In this document: in pieces, positions 34,415 to 47,850 of the stretch | Layout: each line of letters opens with the position of its first letter | How positions within the stretch are numbered: the first letter of the stretch is position 1 | Source of the DNA: Oscheius tipulae | Taxonomy: Eukaryota > Nematoda > Chromadorea > Rhabditida > Rhabditidae | Assembly: GCA_037178975.1 (NCBI GenBank) | Contig: JASJZH010000003.1 | Coordinates: 3,286,001-3,350,000 of the forward strand | DNA: 64,000 nt | Direction: 5' to 3' | Program-made: the position numbers and the translations under genes | Notes under the pieces: model-generated | Database searches by the model: none | Told to the model about the DNA's origin: nothing | Seen by the model: only the letters and a program-made list of their open reading frames with translations

Positions 34415-36144
34415 ATGTCGCGAAGTGGTCATCTGGTAGCAGTTCCACGGTCGATCTATCTTTCGAAAAGAAATAATGCCTGGGTTCACAAATGGAACAC
34501 CTTCAAGCGATGGCAGGAACTCGACAAGGCCAAGGTTCGTCTTTTCTTTCGGTGCCAAAGCTAAAATTGAGTTTAGGAACAACATGCCGAGGAAAAATAT
34601 AGGATGAAGAATTTCATAAGGCTTCCAACTGGAATGTACATCACTCCCGAACGGCCGGAAGATGGTAATCCTTAAATTTTGCTTTTTCCGACCAAAATGC
34701 TCAGTTTTGCCGAAGAAGGACCGAGCAGATATGACGCGACAGGACATGGGAGCTTTGCCGATGGAGCTGCTGACCAATCACACGCAAATGAGGTTACTTT
34801 TTGTAATCTTACCTGAAACTTCCTAATTTTCCAGATATCTAGACCATTCAATTGATAATGTGCGTCGATTTAAACGCTACGAGCACTTTCAACATCTCCA
34901 ATACGACCAGAGAATGATTCCAGAGCGACTGCTCTTTCTGGGACCAGATCTGGCAGCAGCACATTTCCTGGTTCACCGAGGAGCTGCCATCAAGTTCATC
35001 GGCGACGAGACCTGGTACAAGAGCGACAAGAAGAAGGTTGAATGATTTTTGATTTGTTCATAGAGCGTGTTCAGGGATACAGTTTGCCAGGAAGGAAGGT
35101 TCCTGGACTCTACCTCGAAGCCATCGACGCCTCTGGTACAGAACTGATGTTTGAAGGTAAATTGCGCTTGTTCCAACGATCACTGGTCAATTCAGGCTTC
35201 GACAACCTGCACGATCTGCGTCACCTCCGAATGTTGCGTGTCGCCGACTGTCCCTTCGTCGACGACTGGACTCTGAGCAGAATCGGCGGCATGATGGAGA
35301 AGCTCGAACTGTTGGATGTGTCGGGATGTCAGAGGATCACATCCAAAGGATTGATGGCTCTCAAACATATGAAGAATCTCAAATATCTTCGACTCGAGGG
35401 GATTGATTCCAAAGTAGGAGTTTTTTCTATACTCATTATGGTATTCGTCCAGAATATCGGCAAATCGGCGTTGCTTCTCGAAGAAGTCTGTCCCAATCTT
35501 ACCGTATTGGGCGTAGATTATGAGGATCAAATGAAGTTGCTGGAAGCAGAGACACGACTTCTCGAAGATCCGAATGTAGTCCAAGATGCGAAGGGGAACA
35601 TTTTTGCTGAAGACAACAGTGGACGACTGTTCTATATTGGCGGAAATATCAACGAGAGACCGGCAGTTTGCGATAACGACAAGCCTCTCGTGACCAGTAC
35701 TGTCAAAAGGTTACCTTTAATAATTTCAATAACAAAATTGTTTCAGAGAGATTCCCGAGATGAATGACCAGGAATTCGATAGAATAGATTCCTTGGCTGG
35801 TGGCAAATTGAGACATCTTCTTGTTGGGTCTCCCAGTGGATACGAGTGGAATGAGACGGTACCCGCTGCTTTTACAGTTAATTGACTCTTAATTTCAGAC
35901 AGAAACAATTCTCCAATCGAATGCCAAATGGAATAAGAGAGACGGAATCGAGACGGATCCGAAGATGCTGCCGGAGGCGCAACGACCAAGAGTGAGTCTT
36001 TTTCAAACATTTTAGAAATGAATTCAGTTACAACCGGTAGAAACAGTCAGTTTGTTGGAGACGGAACGACTAAAGTTCCTTCGGGAGTCGAGCGAAGAGT
36101 GGAAGGAACTGGAGCGGACGTTGATCGAGGGCGAAAAGAAGTGA
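34415..36144 (+). CDS. DMAC2/ATP5S-like leucine-rich-repeat mitochondrial protein
   Basis: Ten or so exons give a protein of about 430 residues. The core matches the DMAC2/ATP synthase coupling factor B family: VHKWNTFKRWQELDK, RYEHFQHLQYDQRMI, LGPDLAAAHFLVHRGA, VKFIG-like IKFIGDETWY, then LRR units LRHLRMLRVADCPFVDDW, LELLDVSGCQRITSKGLM and LKYLRLEGI. In mammals these proteins assist assembly of the complex I distal arm. After the LRRs, about 170 residues of charged sequence (DNSGRLFYIGGNINERP onward, ending LERTLIEGEKK) go beyond the family's usual end. It follows GALNT by 353 bases on the same strand. AATAAA at 36206-36211. Confidence 0.82.
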
Positions 36145-36323
36145 GCCAACGACAGCTCATGAGACGCGGCGGGTAAACCAAATTTAGTTATATAGATTCG
36201 TAGAAATAAAGAAATATATAGTTTATTTGAGCAATGGATGGATCTTTTCTTGCACAACTCGCTGGAACAAAACGGATGTAAGTAGCCACAGTTATTGGCC
36301 ATGACTCATACCAATACAGACAG

Positions 36324-37064
36324 TTACAATAATCTCTGACATGAGCCTTCTTTCCAGAATAAGGGCATTGTGCACTGTACTTCAGTAGTTTGGAAGAGCT
36401 TTCTAGTCTTACTGTAGTCTTTTTGAGGACCCTCCATTCCTTGGCTTCTGTTCCAATGGGAGCTTGTCTTTGTCGTCAAATCTTTCGTTTTAGAAGCCCT
36501 GGCATCCCCGATTTCGCGTAGAACAGCGTGAAACTGCTTGTCCGACCAAGGAATCGACTTTTGGAGGAAATTGTAAAAGTCTAGATCTGAAATCGTTTTC
36601 CGAGCGGCTTGTGGCCATCTTCATCCACTTGTAGCTCTGAAATACTGAAACATTTCGTCAAATTTTTCATTATCCAGCGGTGTCATCGGAACAGTTTCGG
36701 CCAACTTGGAGCCTCGTCTGGCTTCATTAACAGAACTAGTCATCTTTCTCATGGACTCGACATGAACAGGCAGCTCGTAAGTTTTTTTCCCAACTGGAAG
36801 AGATGACGTCCAGAGGGTAGAAGACAACCAGTTTCCAACTAAGCAATTTCAGCTTTTTGTAGAGAAAACGATGGTTCCCAAATAGGAATACTGGGTTATA
36901 TAGAGGCGGATTTTGTCACAGACCCATCTTTCCAAATAGTCGAGAGAAACGGTTCCGAGTTCTGAAACAGGAATATCAATGCACAAGAGATTTTTACCAC
37001 CGGTAAAAGATGAATATGGTTGGTCTACGGAGAAGCTCGTTTCTGGTCCAGAAAGACTACTCAT
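36324..37064 (-). CDS. Uncharacterised protein
   Basis: The ATG (37062-37064) touches a TTCACCAG acceptor. Exons in phase: MSSLSGPETSFSVDQPYSS, then LGTVSLDYLERWV, then (after an 81-base intron that removes a TGA) GKKTYELPVHVESMRKM and PLDNEKFDEMFQYFRAT. A 42-base intron leads to LDFYNFLQKSIPWSDKQFHA and VLREIGDARASKTKDL, ending TAA at 36324-36326. No domain recognised; hydrophilic, probably cytosolic or nuclear. Its 3' end converges with the DMAC2-like gene 180 bases away. The middle splice choice is uncertain. Confidence 0.55.
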
Positions 37065-37915
37065 CTGGTGAAGGAAACAGACAGTTGTCCTTTTACCTGG
37101 AGGGCTTTTGTACACTTTAAGACTCTAAATACCCATTCATAAAGAATGCCGATGAAGGGAGCGATGGGAACAAACAGTGAAAGACGAGTGTTGGGCGAGG
37201 AAACGGCGGAACTGCTGAGAGATAAAGAGGAGGTAATTCTCCTGTGGCGAGCATGAGGTTACTTTGAGGTATTTTGTATACACTTCTTCTTTTATACAAA
37301 TTTCCGTTTGCTTTTAGGTATCCTTTATGTGTCTTTCTAGCGTTGCCGGAATAGCAGTTTTATTGACGTAAACAGTAGTGTATAACAAAAAAAAAAACTC
37401 TGTTGTGTCGCGTGTTTCGCGCCAAGACAAATTTGCAATACAGTAATTGTATACGCGAGGCTTTGCTTTGATTCAAAACGAGTCAGGAAAAATTGTTTCG
37501 TGTGGAAACTGTCTTCTTCGTCAACGATGCGGAAGTAGGTCTTTTTTTTTACCAACAAATAAAAATTTATATAAATCAAACGGCTGCAAAACTGCCGTTT
37601 ATCCATTTCACATTCGTTTCAACCGGTCTCAAGTATCCAGCCCTTTTCCACCAGCAATTTCGGCCTCGTATTTCGCAATCGAGCGCGCTGAGCGTGTTGT
37701 CCCCAACGTCACTCCAAAGTGTGAATCATAGATAGCGCTTTCTTTCCTTAGCCTCCCTTGCCTCGTCATTTTCTCTTTCCAGCTCATTTTCTATATTTTT
37801 GTGTTTATTGTTTGCCTAATTTCCCATTTGAGCAAGTATTTTCGCGCTGCTCACAAAATATCTCGTGGCTAGACTTGTTTTCATCTTGTTTATCGACGTT
37901 ATTTCCAGTTTCAGA
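37065..37915. other. Divergent intergenic region
   Basis: Lies between the unknown minus-strand gene and ALIX (plus), so it probably holds both promoters. An alternative longer 5' exon for the minus gene is possible, because the frame stays open upstream to about 37250. Nothing else identified. Confidence 0.4.
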
Positions 37916-40900
37916 ATGTCAAAAATGAACAATGCTAATTTTCTGGCAGTTCCACTGAAGACGACTTCTGAAGTGGATTTGGTCAAGCCACTTACGACCT
38001 ATATTGACACGGTTTACAATACTTCTGATGATAATAAGCCCGAAATTTCTGAAGCCATTCAGGTGTGTGAATCATCTTTGTCTATCACTGAACCACATTC
38101 CAGGAACTTCACAAACTTCGCCAGAAAGCAGTAGGTCAGCAACTGGATCGTCATCAGTCGGCTCTCGATACATTAACCCGGTAAGCAGCAAGCTTGTTCG
38201 TTTTCTCACTAGCGATTTCAGTTACTACGATCAACTAGTTGCCATCGAATCCAAAATCGTCATCTCCGCCACACAGAATCCCGTCGTCTTCAAATGGAAG
38301 GATGCCTTCGACAAGGGTGGATTGTTCAGTTCAAAAGTAATTTTTGTTATTGGAATTGCTCTATAATTAGCTGTTCAGGCCTCTCTTTCTGTAGCCGATG
38401 GATCTTTCGAACGAGCCTGTGTCCTCTACAACATCGGAGCCTTGATGTCTCAAATTGCCACGAATCAGATGCTTGTGACCGATGAGGAAATCAAGAGTGC
38501 CGCAAAGCTCTACCAACAGGCCTCTGGAGTCTTTGCTCAATTGAGAGACACTATTCTCGGTCTCGTACAACAGGATCCAACTGCTGACCTTCAGCCGGAT
38601 ACCCTAGCTGCCCTTTCTATGCTAATGACCGCCCAGGCTCAGGAGAGTTTCTACATCAAGGCTAGTAAAGGTAGAATCACATAAGTGCGTCTCATAAATG
38701 ACTTTTTAGATAAAATGAAGAGCGGTCTTCTGACAAAAATTGCAGCCCAAGTTGGCAACTTCTATGCTGATGCTGTCAAACTAATGTCCAAGGATACGTG
38801 CAAAGGTCTATGGGAACGAGATTGGATAACCCAGATCAATGGAAAAGCCATGGGTTATTCGGCTCTCGGACAGTTTCATCAGGCCGAAGTCTGTGGAGAA
38901 GGACATCAAATCGGAGAACAGCTCTCTCGGCTGTCCGAGGCTATCCGATTATCTGAACAGTGCAGCAGGTAGGTTGTTCTTCAAGAATGTTGCTTACGGA
39001 ATTTGCTTGCAGATACATGACTCCTGGTTTCCTCGAAGAGGCGTTGAAGGGACTTTCCAAGGCATTCGCATCCGCTAAAAAAGATAATGATTTTATTGTA
39101 CGTTTTGTTGGTTTATCAGTCTACAGGTGTTTCAGTATCACGAAAGAGTAGCCGATTTCCGATCTCTACCTGCCCTGCCTGGAGCGGTCATTGCCAAGCC
39201 GATTCCACCGACCAATCCGATGTCTCCTCGATTCAAAGGTTCATCATCTTCATAGCCATTCTTCACTTTTTCAGATATGTTCGTCAATCTGGTTCCTGTT
39301 CAAGTCCTGAATGCTATGCAGTCATATCAGGGCAGAAAGTCGGAAATTGTCAACATTGAATCAGGTCGTCTTCGAGAACATACTCAAATTATGAATGGGT
39401 AAGTGTTCTAATACAACTTCTCTCATGTAGAAACTTTAGAATTCTCGCCTCGTTGAACTTGCCGGCAGCTATTGAAGATATGACTTCGTCGGATACCCTT
39501 CCCGAGTCTATCAAGGAAAAGTCGGCTAAAGTGAAACAACTCGGAGGAATTGACGAAATTACTCGACTCTTCAACGAACTTCCCAGTCTGTACAAACGTA
39601 ACGAAGAAATTCTAAACGAGGTAAACTGTTTCTTTGTCCAAAACAATGCAATTTTCAGACTCACCGCATGCTGAACGAGGAGAAGGAGACTGACGATAAG
39701 CTTCGAGTACAATTCGGAACGCGTTGGTCTCGAATGGCCAGTGATCAGCTCACGGCTCCTCTTGTCCAGGAGGTCGGAAAATATCGGGGAATCCTGCATA
39801 CTGCTTCTGGAGCTGATAAAATGGTCAAGGACAAGTTTGAAGCCAATCGAGCTGGAATTCAACTGCTCAGCAAGAGCGAGGTTTTTTTATTCTTGCTTTT
39901 CTCGTATAATACCATTTTAGAGCGAATTGAAGGGCAATATTCCCGGACAGGAGCATCATGCCACTGGCGGAGTCACAGAATCTGTCCAAAAACTTCGTCA
40001 GCTCATGCAACAAGTCCAGCAGATCAAAAATGACCGCGAGAAGCTGGAGAAGGAGCTGAAGGAGGTCAATTGTGATCTGACCAACGACTTCCTCAAAGCA
40101 ATGGCCGAAAGTCAACTTCTAAACGAAGAAGCCATTTCGAAGGAGAAGATTGCACAGATTTACGGACCGCTGAAAGAGCGCGTTAATGCCTCGATCAAGC
40201 AACAGGAAGATATCATGGCTGATGTCGAGGTGCATATTTTACCTATTTATAGTATTAGCATGAATTCAGACTTGGAACAACCGATTCGTCGGCGAGAAAC
40301 GAGGAACAGATTCTGGAGCTGCTCGTGAGAATACCCTGAAGACGTTGGCTTCCGGATTTGACACTTTCAATGAGCTCAAGAGTAATCTGGACGAAGGAAC
40401 AAAGTTCTACAATGACCTCACTCCTATCCTCGTCCGTCTACAGCAGAAAGTCAGCGACTTTGTGTTCGCTCGCCAGACGGAAAAAGAAGATCTCATGCGT
40501 CAGGTCCAGCAGAATATAGTCGCTGGTTCTTCCGTTCCCGGTACGTTTCGCTCCTACTTTTAGTGTTTTCCCTGTGTTACCCATAAAAGGGTTCAGCTCG
40601 TTCCCAGACATTGTTCTTCAATGCCGGCTAAAGGTTTCTATTAAGCCCCGCCTCGTCCTCCTCCGCCACGTCCCTCTGAACCATCTGCCCCAACTGCTCC
40701 TCCTCGTACACAAGCCTCTCTACAAGGTACTTTTTGTTGTAGTCTTCGCAACATTAGTGCTTGTCTTTTTATGTTGTAACGCATGTTTTAACAGATGCTC
40801 CACAAGCTCCTCCTGTACAGCCTCCACAAAACCAACCTCCATATCAGCCGGTTCCTGGCCAGTTGCCGTACTATCAACAGCCGGTTCCCTATGGTTCGTT

Positions 40901-41197
40901 TTGTTAGTCTTTGGAGGAGCTGTTTTATGTTGTAACGCTTTATTTGTTTAGCGTTTTCCTTACTAAATATGAGATTATAGGTCAGCCCCAGCCCTTCTAC
41001 CAACCACAGTATCAGCCCAATTTTGCTAATCCGTACATGACGTTCCCTGGTGCATTCCCGAACTATCAGGTAACGTTTTTCCTTATTTCGTCCAATGAAT
41101 TGTTCAGCAACCGTACGGAAACTTCCCACCTCCCGGCAACCCCTACGCACAGCCTGGAGCAAATCCATTCCAGCAGCCACCTGCCCCTCCCCAATAA
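37916..41197 (+). CDS. PDCD6IP: ALIX/PDCD6IP, Bro1-domain ESCRT adaptor
   Basis: Adaptor linking ESCRT-III, endosomal sorting and membrane scission; C. elegans ALX-1. About 860 residues, as in human ALIX. The Bro1 domain starts AVPLKTTSEVDLVKPL and contains FKWKDAFDKG, FERACVLYNIGALMSQIA and QAQESFYIKASKDKMKSGLL. A V-shaped coiled-coil arm follows (FVNLVPVQVLNAMQSYQGRK through TWNNRFVGEK and KVSDFVFARQTEKEDLM). The C-terminal proline-rich region (APPRPPPPRPSEPSAPTAPP, then Tyr/Gln/Pro repeats such as YQPQYQPNFANPY) is split by several introns. The start lies two bases after a TTTCAG acceptor. No frame break was seen. Confidence 0.95.
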
Positions 41198-41735
41198 TAT
41201 ATACAGTCTGCTTGCTGGTATGCGCTGGATCATTTGAAAATATTTTATATGCTTCCAGCGCATACCTGTCTGTTTGTCTGTTACGAGTCTCTTCATTTTG
41301 TGGCCGTTTTGTGCACAGGTATTAATAAAACTTTAGCCTTATGTAAGACTGCATATTTCGTTATCGGTGAACAACAATCAAATTTCAATAAATGAACTTT
41401 TATAAAGCTTTCAAGGTTACAAAGTCAGAAAAACGGGAGAATTATTAGCCAGAAGTTAGATCTTTACTTCTCTCACTCTTCGCTAATCGAAGAGAAACCT
41501 GTTAAAAATGCGACGTTCTAGTCTATTCAAATTCTACATACACGCCAAGTCATGGGGATACGAAGACTAAAGCCCATAGAAATCTGTTCAAGAAAGAAGA
41601 TATAAAAATTGATAAAAATCGAAAGAAGGGGAGAGGGGATACTTATTACAAAACCAGAAAATTGTTTGGGAGGAAATAATTGGGATATGTGAGGCTAACA
41701 CAGGGGAATTACTCGGAGAAGAGTGCTAAAAGGAA
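41198..41735. other. Convergent 3' region between ALIX and ERK
   Basis: Both genes end here. AATAAA occurs on the plus strand near 41324 for ALIX. No other feature seen. Confidence 0.5.
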
Positions 41736-43202
<1,467 letters not shown>

Positions 43203-46200
43203 CCCTGAAATTACACTCGTCAAAATTCAAATTGAAGAGCGAAACAAAGAGAGATCATAAGGCCAGCAGTTGCCAGCTGGAAGCAGTGAAAGACGCCGAC
43301 GAAATAACACAGCGGTGATTGCGAAAAGACAACATCTGAAGAGGACACAGCGACAAGAACGGAATTGAAACATGAGAAGATGCTCAGTGCACATTAAAAA
43401 TGGTTCGAAGGGGAGGAGAGAAGTTCGAGGAAATCCGTCAATGAGGCAGTCCGAGCTGACTGATACGGGGTGCAGTTATGTATTGATAAAAGAGCGAAGA
43501 GAGAGGCTGCTTTGCCCTCTCTCGGTGAGCGCGCGTGTTGCTCAACACAATTGTTCGCTAATTACCGAATCCGCAAAAGAGCCCTCTAGCGGTTAGAAGG
43601 CAGATGAATTCGCATTCTGCAGGAACATTTCCAAAAGTGGCGAGACGCCTAGTGGTGTGCGCAGTGGGCAAACATCATGAAATAGGGCACCGGCTGGCAG
43701 AAAAGACGACTACAAAAATCATCTAAAAGAGAAACTTCTGTTGAAGAAACGAATCATGGGAATAGGAAAAGACGCAGACATGAGAAAAGGTATTAGAATA
43801 GAAAAGATTGGGTGAATCAGACGGGGCACAGGTGTTTCAAAACAGATGTGTGACTTTGATTTTGGAGGGGACTGCAAGAAAAAAAAGTAGAGCTGTGGGA
43901 TGAGTTAATCGAAATTGATGCGAAAAGTGGGCATTAGGCTCGACTATGCAGAGAATCTGAATCGCCAAGTAGTCGCTCAGAGGGAAATTCGGCGGAAGTC
44001 CAAATGCACAAGCATAATCCTGCCAGACAGGAACCATGTGGAGAGGTTGGGAAATGGCTGGAACTTTCGGGTATCCGAGAATGATTTTTTCGACGTGTTG
44101 CGATATATACGAACAGTTTTTGCACATGTTTTAGTCATGAAAACACTGATTCCATGTGAGGAAAAGAAACTTCCGGCAAACTTCAAAATTCGCCAAAACG
44201 TTTTATAGAAATTTTGAGAGGTAATTCAAACGCAAATTGTCAAAGTAACTAGTCGTCTTTTGTTCTTTTCCGTCAGCCTAAACAAAAAATAATTAGCTAA
44301 ATAACAAAAGAATGGCAGAAAAAGACTAAGGGCTTGAACGGCAAGAAAGAACCAGGAACGGTGCAGTTGTCTGTCAATATAAGCAGTTAATTGGTACAAT
44401 AAAACAGAAATTAACGTCGACCGGAGTGTCAGCCCCTGCTTATCGATCGTTGTGGCTAGACAGTAGGGAAATAGCGGTGAGACAGATGAGACGCAGTTTC
44501 ATGCCCGCAACAGCACAAGGTGATTATAAGCCAGAACAGCCATTGTAACTCAATTGGCTCTCAAAAATTGTTCAGAAAGAATTAGAAACAGAAAAGGAAA
44601 AAAGATCTGTGCAAACAAGTTGCCATCTCCTCCCTCACATTACTTTTACGATTTCTTTCAATGCCACTTGGGATCGAGCTGAGAGAACTAAAGGTCATCG
44701 GGCCTTTTACTCTTCGGAGGGAGAGACAAAAGTGCGAAAGTTTCAGTCCGAGCTCGTGAAGTGAAGTCTCTCATAGGCCACGCCTCTCTCCCTCAAATCT
44801 GGCTTCGTTCTTGGCTGCTCAGATAGAAAAATCTTCGATTGCCAAAGGAACATGGTCCGTGACTATAGAAATGTATTCTCTCGGGCCAATGACCAGTGTT
44901 TTCAATACGCCTTCCCTGCAAATGAAATCTCTAAAAACTGGTTTACTTTGGCAGACTACCCCTCGTCCCCATACTCACAACGCCAATTGTCTCTCTCGCT
45001 CTCCCTCTATCCCTCCGAGCTTGGTCAAAAAGAAAGTTGCTTGACCAGAGCGACACTCCTGCCCTGAGGTGTTTACTATAAACAACTGGGAGAGAGAAGG
45101 GAGCAGGTGATCACGAGGCTCAGCCCCGACTAGTTCTCTCTAATCTATTTGTTCCCTCAGGCTGTCAGTTTCCATGACTCTTTCTCTTCCTCTCTCTCCC
45201 ATTCCAATCAAAGTGTACATGTCCCATTTTTGCGTGTGTGTTTGGCCACGAGAATGTGTGTAATTGTCGTCTCGATGAGTCCACGGCTGTCAATAGAAAA
45301 ACAGTTGTCCCTCCACAAAAAAGGGGGTCGAGTACAGCTGATTTGTCTTCTGATAAGAACTTTTCGCTCTCTCTCTCTCTCTCTCATACGTTGCAAAATC
45401 TGCCACAAACAGAACGATTTCCTCCGTGGGAGGGAGGCCCAATTCATCCGTCGTATGTGACGGCTGTCCACATTTTTTGTCCTTCAGGCAGCAACGCCCT
45501 TATCTCCATATGTTTATATAAGTCTTTGCCAGCGGCGTTCACCTTCAGAGTCCCATTGTACAGTCTTCAGCTGCTCTCCCTTTTTTAGATCCAACAAACT
45601 CTTTGTTTGTCCAAACTGCCTACGTCCTTTCATAGAACTGATCTGCCTCAACAAGAACTTTTGACCGTCTCTCTGGGAACATTAGTACCCAAATGAACGG
45701 AAAAAAAAGAGAAGAAATCTTACTCTGATTTGTTGAAATCCCAAAACGTGTCAAATCACAATTGTCAGACTGTTGGAAAACACACACCGTCTCTAATCAA
45801 GCTCCTGATTTCTTTACGAGACTCCAAGTGGTCAAGTTCAGTACGTGTTCAGTGCCGTCTGCGATAAGGAGGGCTTTGGTCTGTTCCGTCTTTCCTTTCA
45901 GTGCAGTGCATTGTACTTTTCTCCTCGCTTTTCTTTTCTCCTCGCCCTGAAACGACACTAGACAAACAGATGCTCCAGATGGTCTGATACAGTATGCAGT
46001 TCACACCTTTCGTCTCTCGTCTCCTTCCACTCGGCTGACCTCCTTCTCTCTTGAGTGGTTCCGGTTGCTCCTTGAGTTTGTTCAAGGAATAGAGGGTTTC
46101 CCCCAAAAGGTAGATGACTCCGAGATGCGTGGGAGTGACTCACTCAGAGACTCTTCCGCCCCCATATCTTTTCCTTATAAGAATAGATCTCTCCCTCTTT

Positions 46201-46478
46201 GCAGCCAGGCTGTCTGAGCCTCCTTTGTTGACCAACAAGGTTGATCTTTGACCAATCTGACTTTCGTCTCCTGGGAGACCTCCTCTGAACACTTTCTATA
46301 CGAAGAGCAGGCGTATAATCCATAGGTCACGTGGATTTCCGTCTTTGATCGGAGCCGCTCCTCTTCTGTTTTTTCAGTCCTGTCACTTGTCCTCCCACGC
46401 ATCTGGGAGTGTCCTCTTGCGTCCGGTACCTCCTCTTTCTCTTCTTTTGGTCTCTGGAAGACAACTTTTCTTCCAGAT
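43203..46478. other. 3.3 kb non-coding region between divergent ERK and CUEDC1-like genes
   Basis: No exon chain on either strand. Contains a (CT)n run at about 45366-45385 and polypyrimidine-rich sequence before the CUEDC1-like start (TTCTTCCAG at 46468-46476). Open frames at 45149-45460 and 46175-46558 are compositional (serine/leucine or glutamate/arginine) and unsupported. Confidence 0.5.
45366..45385. repeat. (CT)n microsatellite
   Basis: Nine to ten CT units in the non-coding region upstream of the CUEDC1-like gene. Confidence 0.85.
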
Positions 46479-47459
46479 ATGTCTCGCGATGAACATCTTC
46501 TCGACTTTAGTGCGGTCAGTTCTTCTCTTTGTTCGGTCCGGAAACGGCTTGTCAACAATACGACTGGCGCCCCCTTATCAACTCTTTCATGGTTATTTTA
46601 AGGCTATGCGGGATTTTGCCATCATGTTCCCAACAGCATCCGCCAATCGAATCGAGGAAGTTCTTCGTCAACATGACGGTGATGTGGCCAGTACAATTGA
46701 CACTTTGTTGAGGGAGACACAGGTAGTCTCTCTTCTGATCTTATTAACAGACGTGTTTTCAGCCCTCTCTGGCCCCTCCCAGCTACGAAGAGGCCGTATC
46801 GGTCCCTTCTCAGAGTCCAGTCCGTCAGCCAGAGCTTCCTCCTTTTTCTCCTAGACGTTCTGTACCAACACCCGTCTCTGCTCCCCCGAACTATTCGCGA
46901 ACCTTCTTCCCATCGGAACCCAACACCTCCAATGTCATTTGACTGTTTGTATTTTTCATATATCCAGAGTTTAGGCTGCCCCAATCAGAAGAAGGGAGTC
47001 GAGATCGAGTTTGAACACTTTCAACACTAGACAACTACAGAATTTGAAGAGAGAGAATGAGAGACGACTGGAACATGTGACTGATGAGAAAGAAGCCAGG
47101 TAGACTAATCAATTTTCTGTTGGAACCAACTGAGTTTAGATTGTTGGAAGACGAACAAATGGCTCTTCTTCTACAGCAAAGAGAGATGGTCAGATCCGCT
47201 AGAAGCGCGTCTGTGGCAGCTGTGCCCACACGAACAAGAAGTTCCTCGAAGCACAATGGACCGAGAGTTCCCGAAGGTCCGGTAATGGACGAGGTCATAA
47301 TCAGCAACGATGGTCAAGATCTGAAGGACAAGATCAAAAAATTGAGCAAAGGTCGGTGAAAGAAATACTTCTAACTGAAAATGTTCAGCCTCGAGACAAC
47401 GACTGATCCAGTTCACACAACGCTTCCGAAGTGGGTCGCGTGAGAACGTATGCGGATAG
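46479..47459 (+). CDS. CUE-domain protein, CUEDC1-like
   Basis: Short first exon 46479-46514 (MSRDEHLLDFSA) splices over 88 bases to AMRDFAIMFPTASANRIEEV, a CUE ubiquitin-binding helix bundle (MFP and the closing ASTIDTLLRE). A proline-rich part follows (LAPPSYEEAVSVP holds a PPSY motif, a potential WW-domain ligand). Then comes a charged coiled region RENERRLEHVTDEKEARLL, EDEQMALLLQQREM, and a basic C-terminus ending RQRLIQFTQRFRSGSRENV. Order and end match vertebrate CUEDC1. About 250 residues. AATAAA at 47531-47536. The start lies two bases after TTCCAG. Confidence 0.8.
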
Positions 47460-47530
47460 ACACGATATGCGGTAGTCGAGACATTCCAAGCAAGTCCTTC
47501 ATTGCAAACCCCAAACTTTGATTTTATCTA

Positions 47531-47536
47531 AATAAA
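47531..47536 (+). terminator. Poly(A) signal AATAAA for CUEDC1-like gene
   Basis: AATAAA 72 bases past the stop codon. The 391 bases from 47460 to the NHR stop at 47851 hold nothing else recognisable. Confidence 0.55.
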
Positions 47537-47850
47537 GTCGATAGTTATTTCTCCTTTTCCAAGGCATTTGAAAATATTTTTCTGCTTCTAAAGCGTAATG
47601 ATGTCGTCTGTCCGTCCGTGCGTCACCACGAGCAAAAAGTTGGCAAGTCGTGGCATGTCAAGAGTGTAGTTGACAAGTCAGCTTAGGGGAAACCTAGGAA
47701 CTTGGGCTTTTGGAGAAGCGGCGAAGCCGCCTGTTGTCAATACGAAGTCACAACTAAGAGACGGCTGGTAATGAACTATAACTATACATACGAAACTGTG
47801 ACCGGGAAGAGCGATTCGTAATATTTAGTTTATTAGTGTGAAACAACAGT

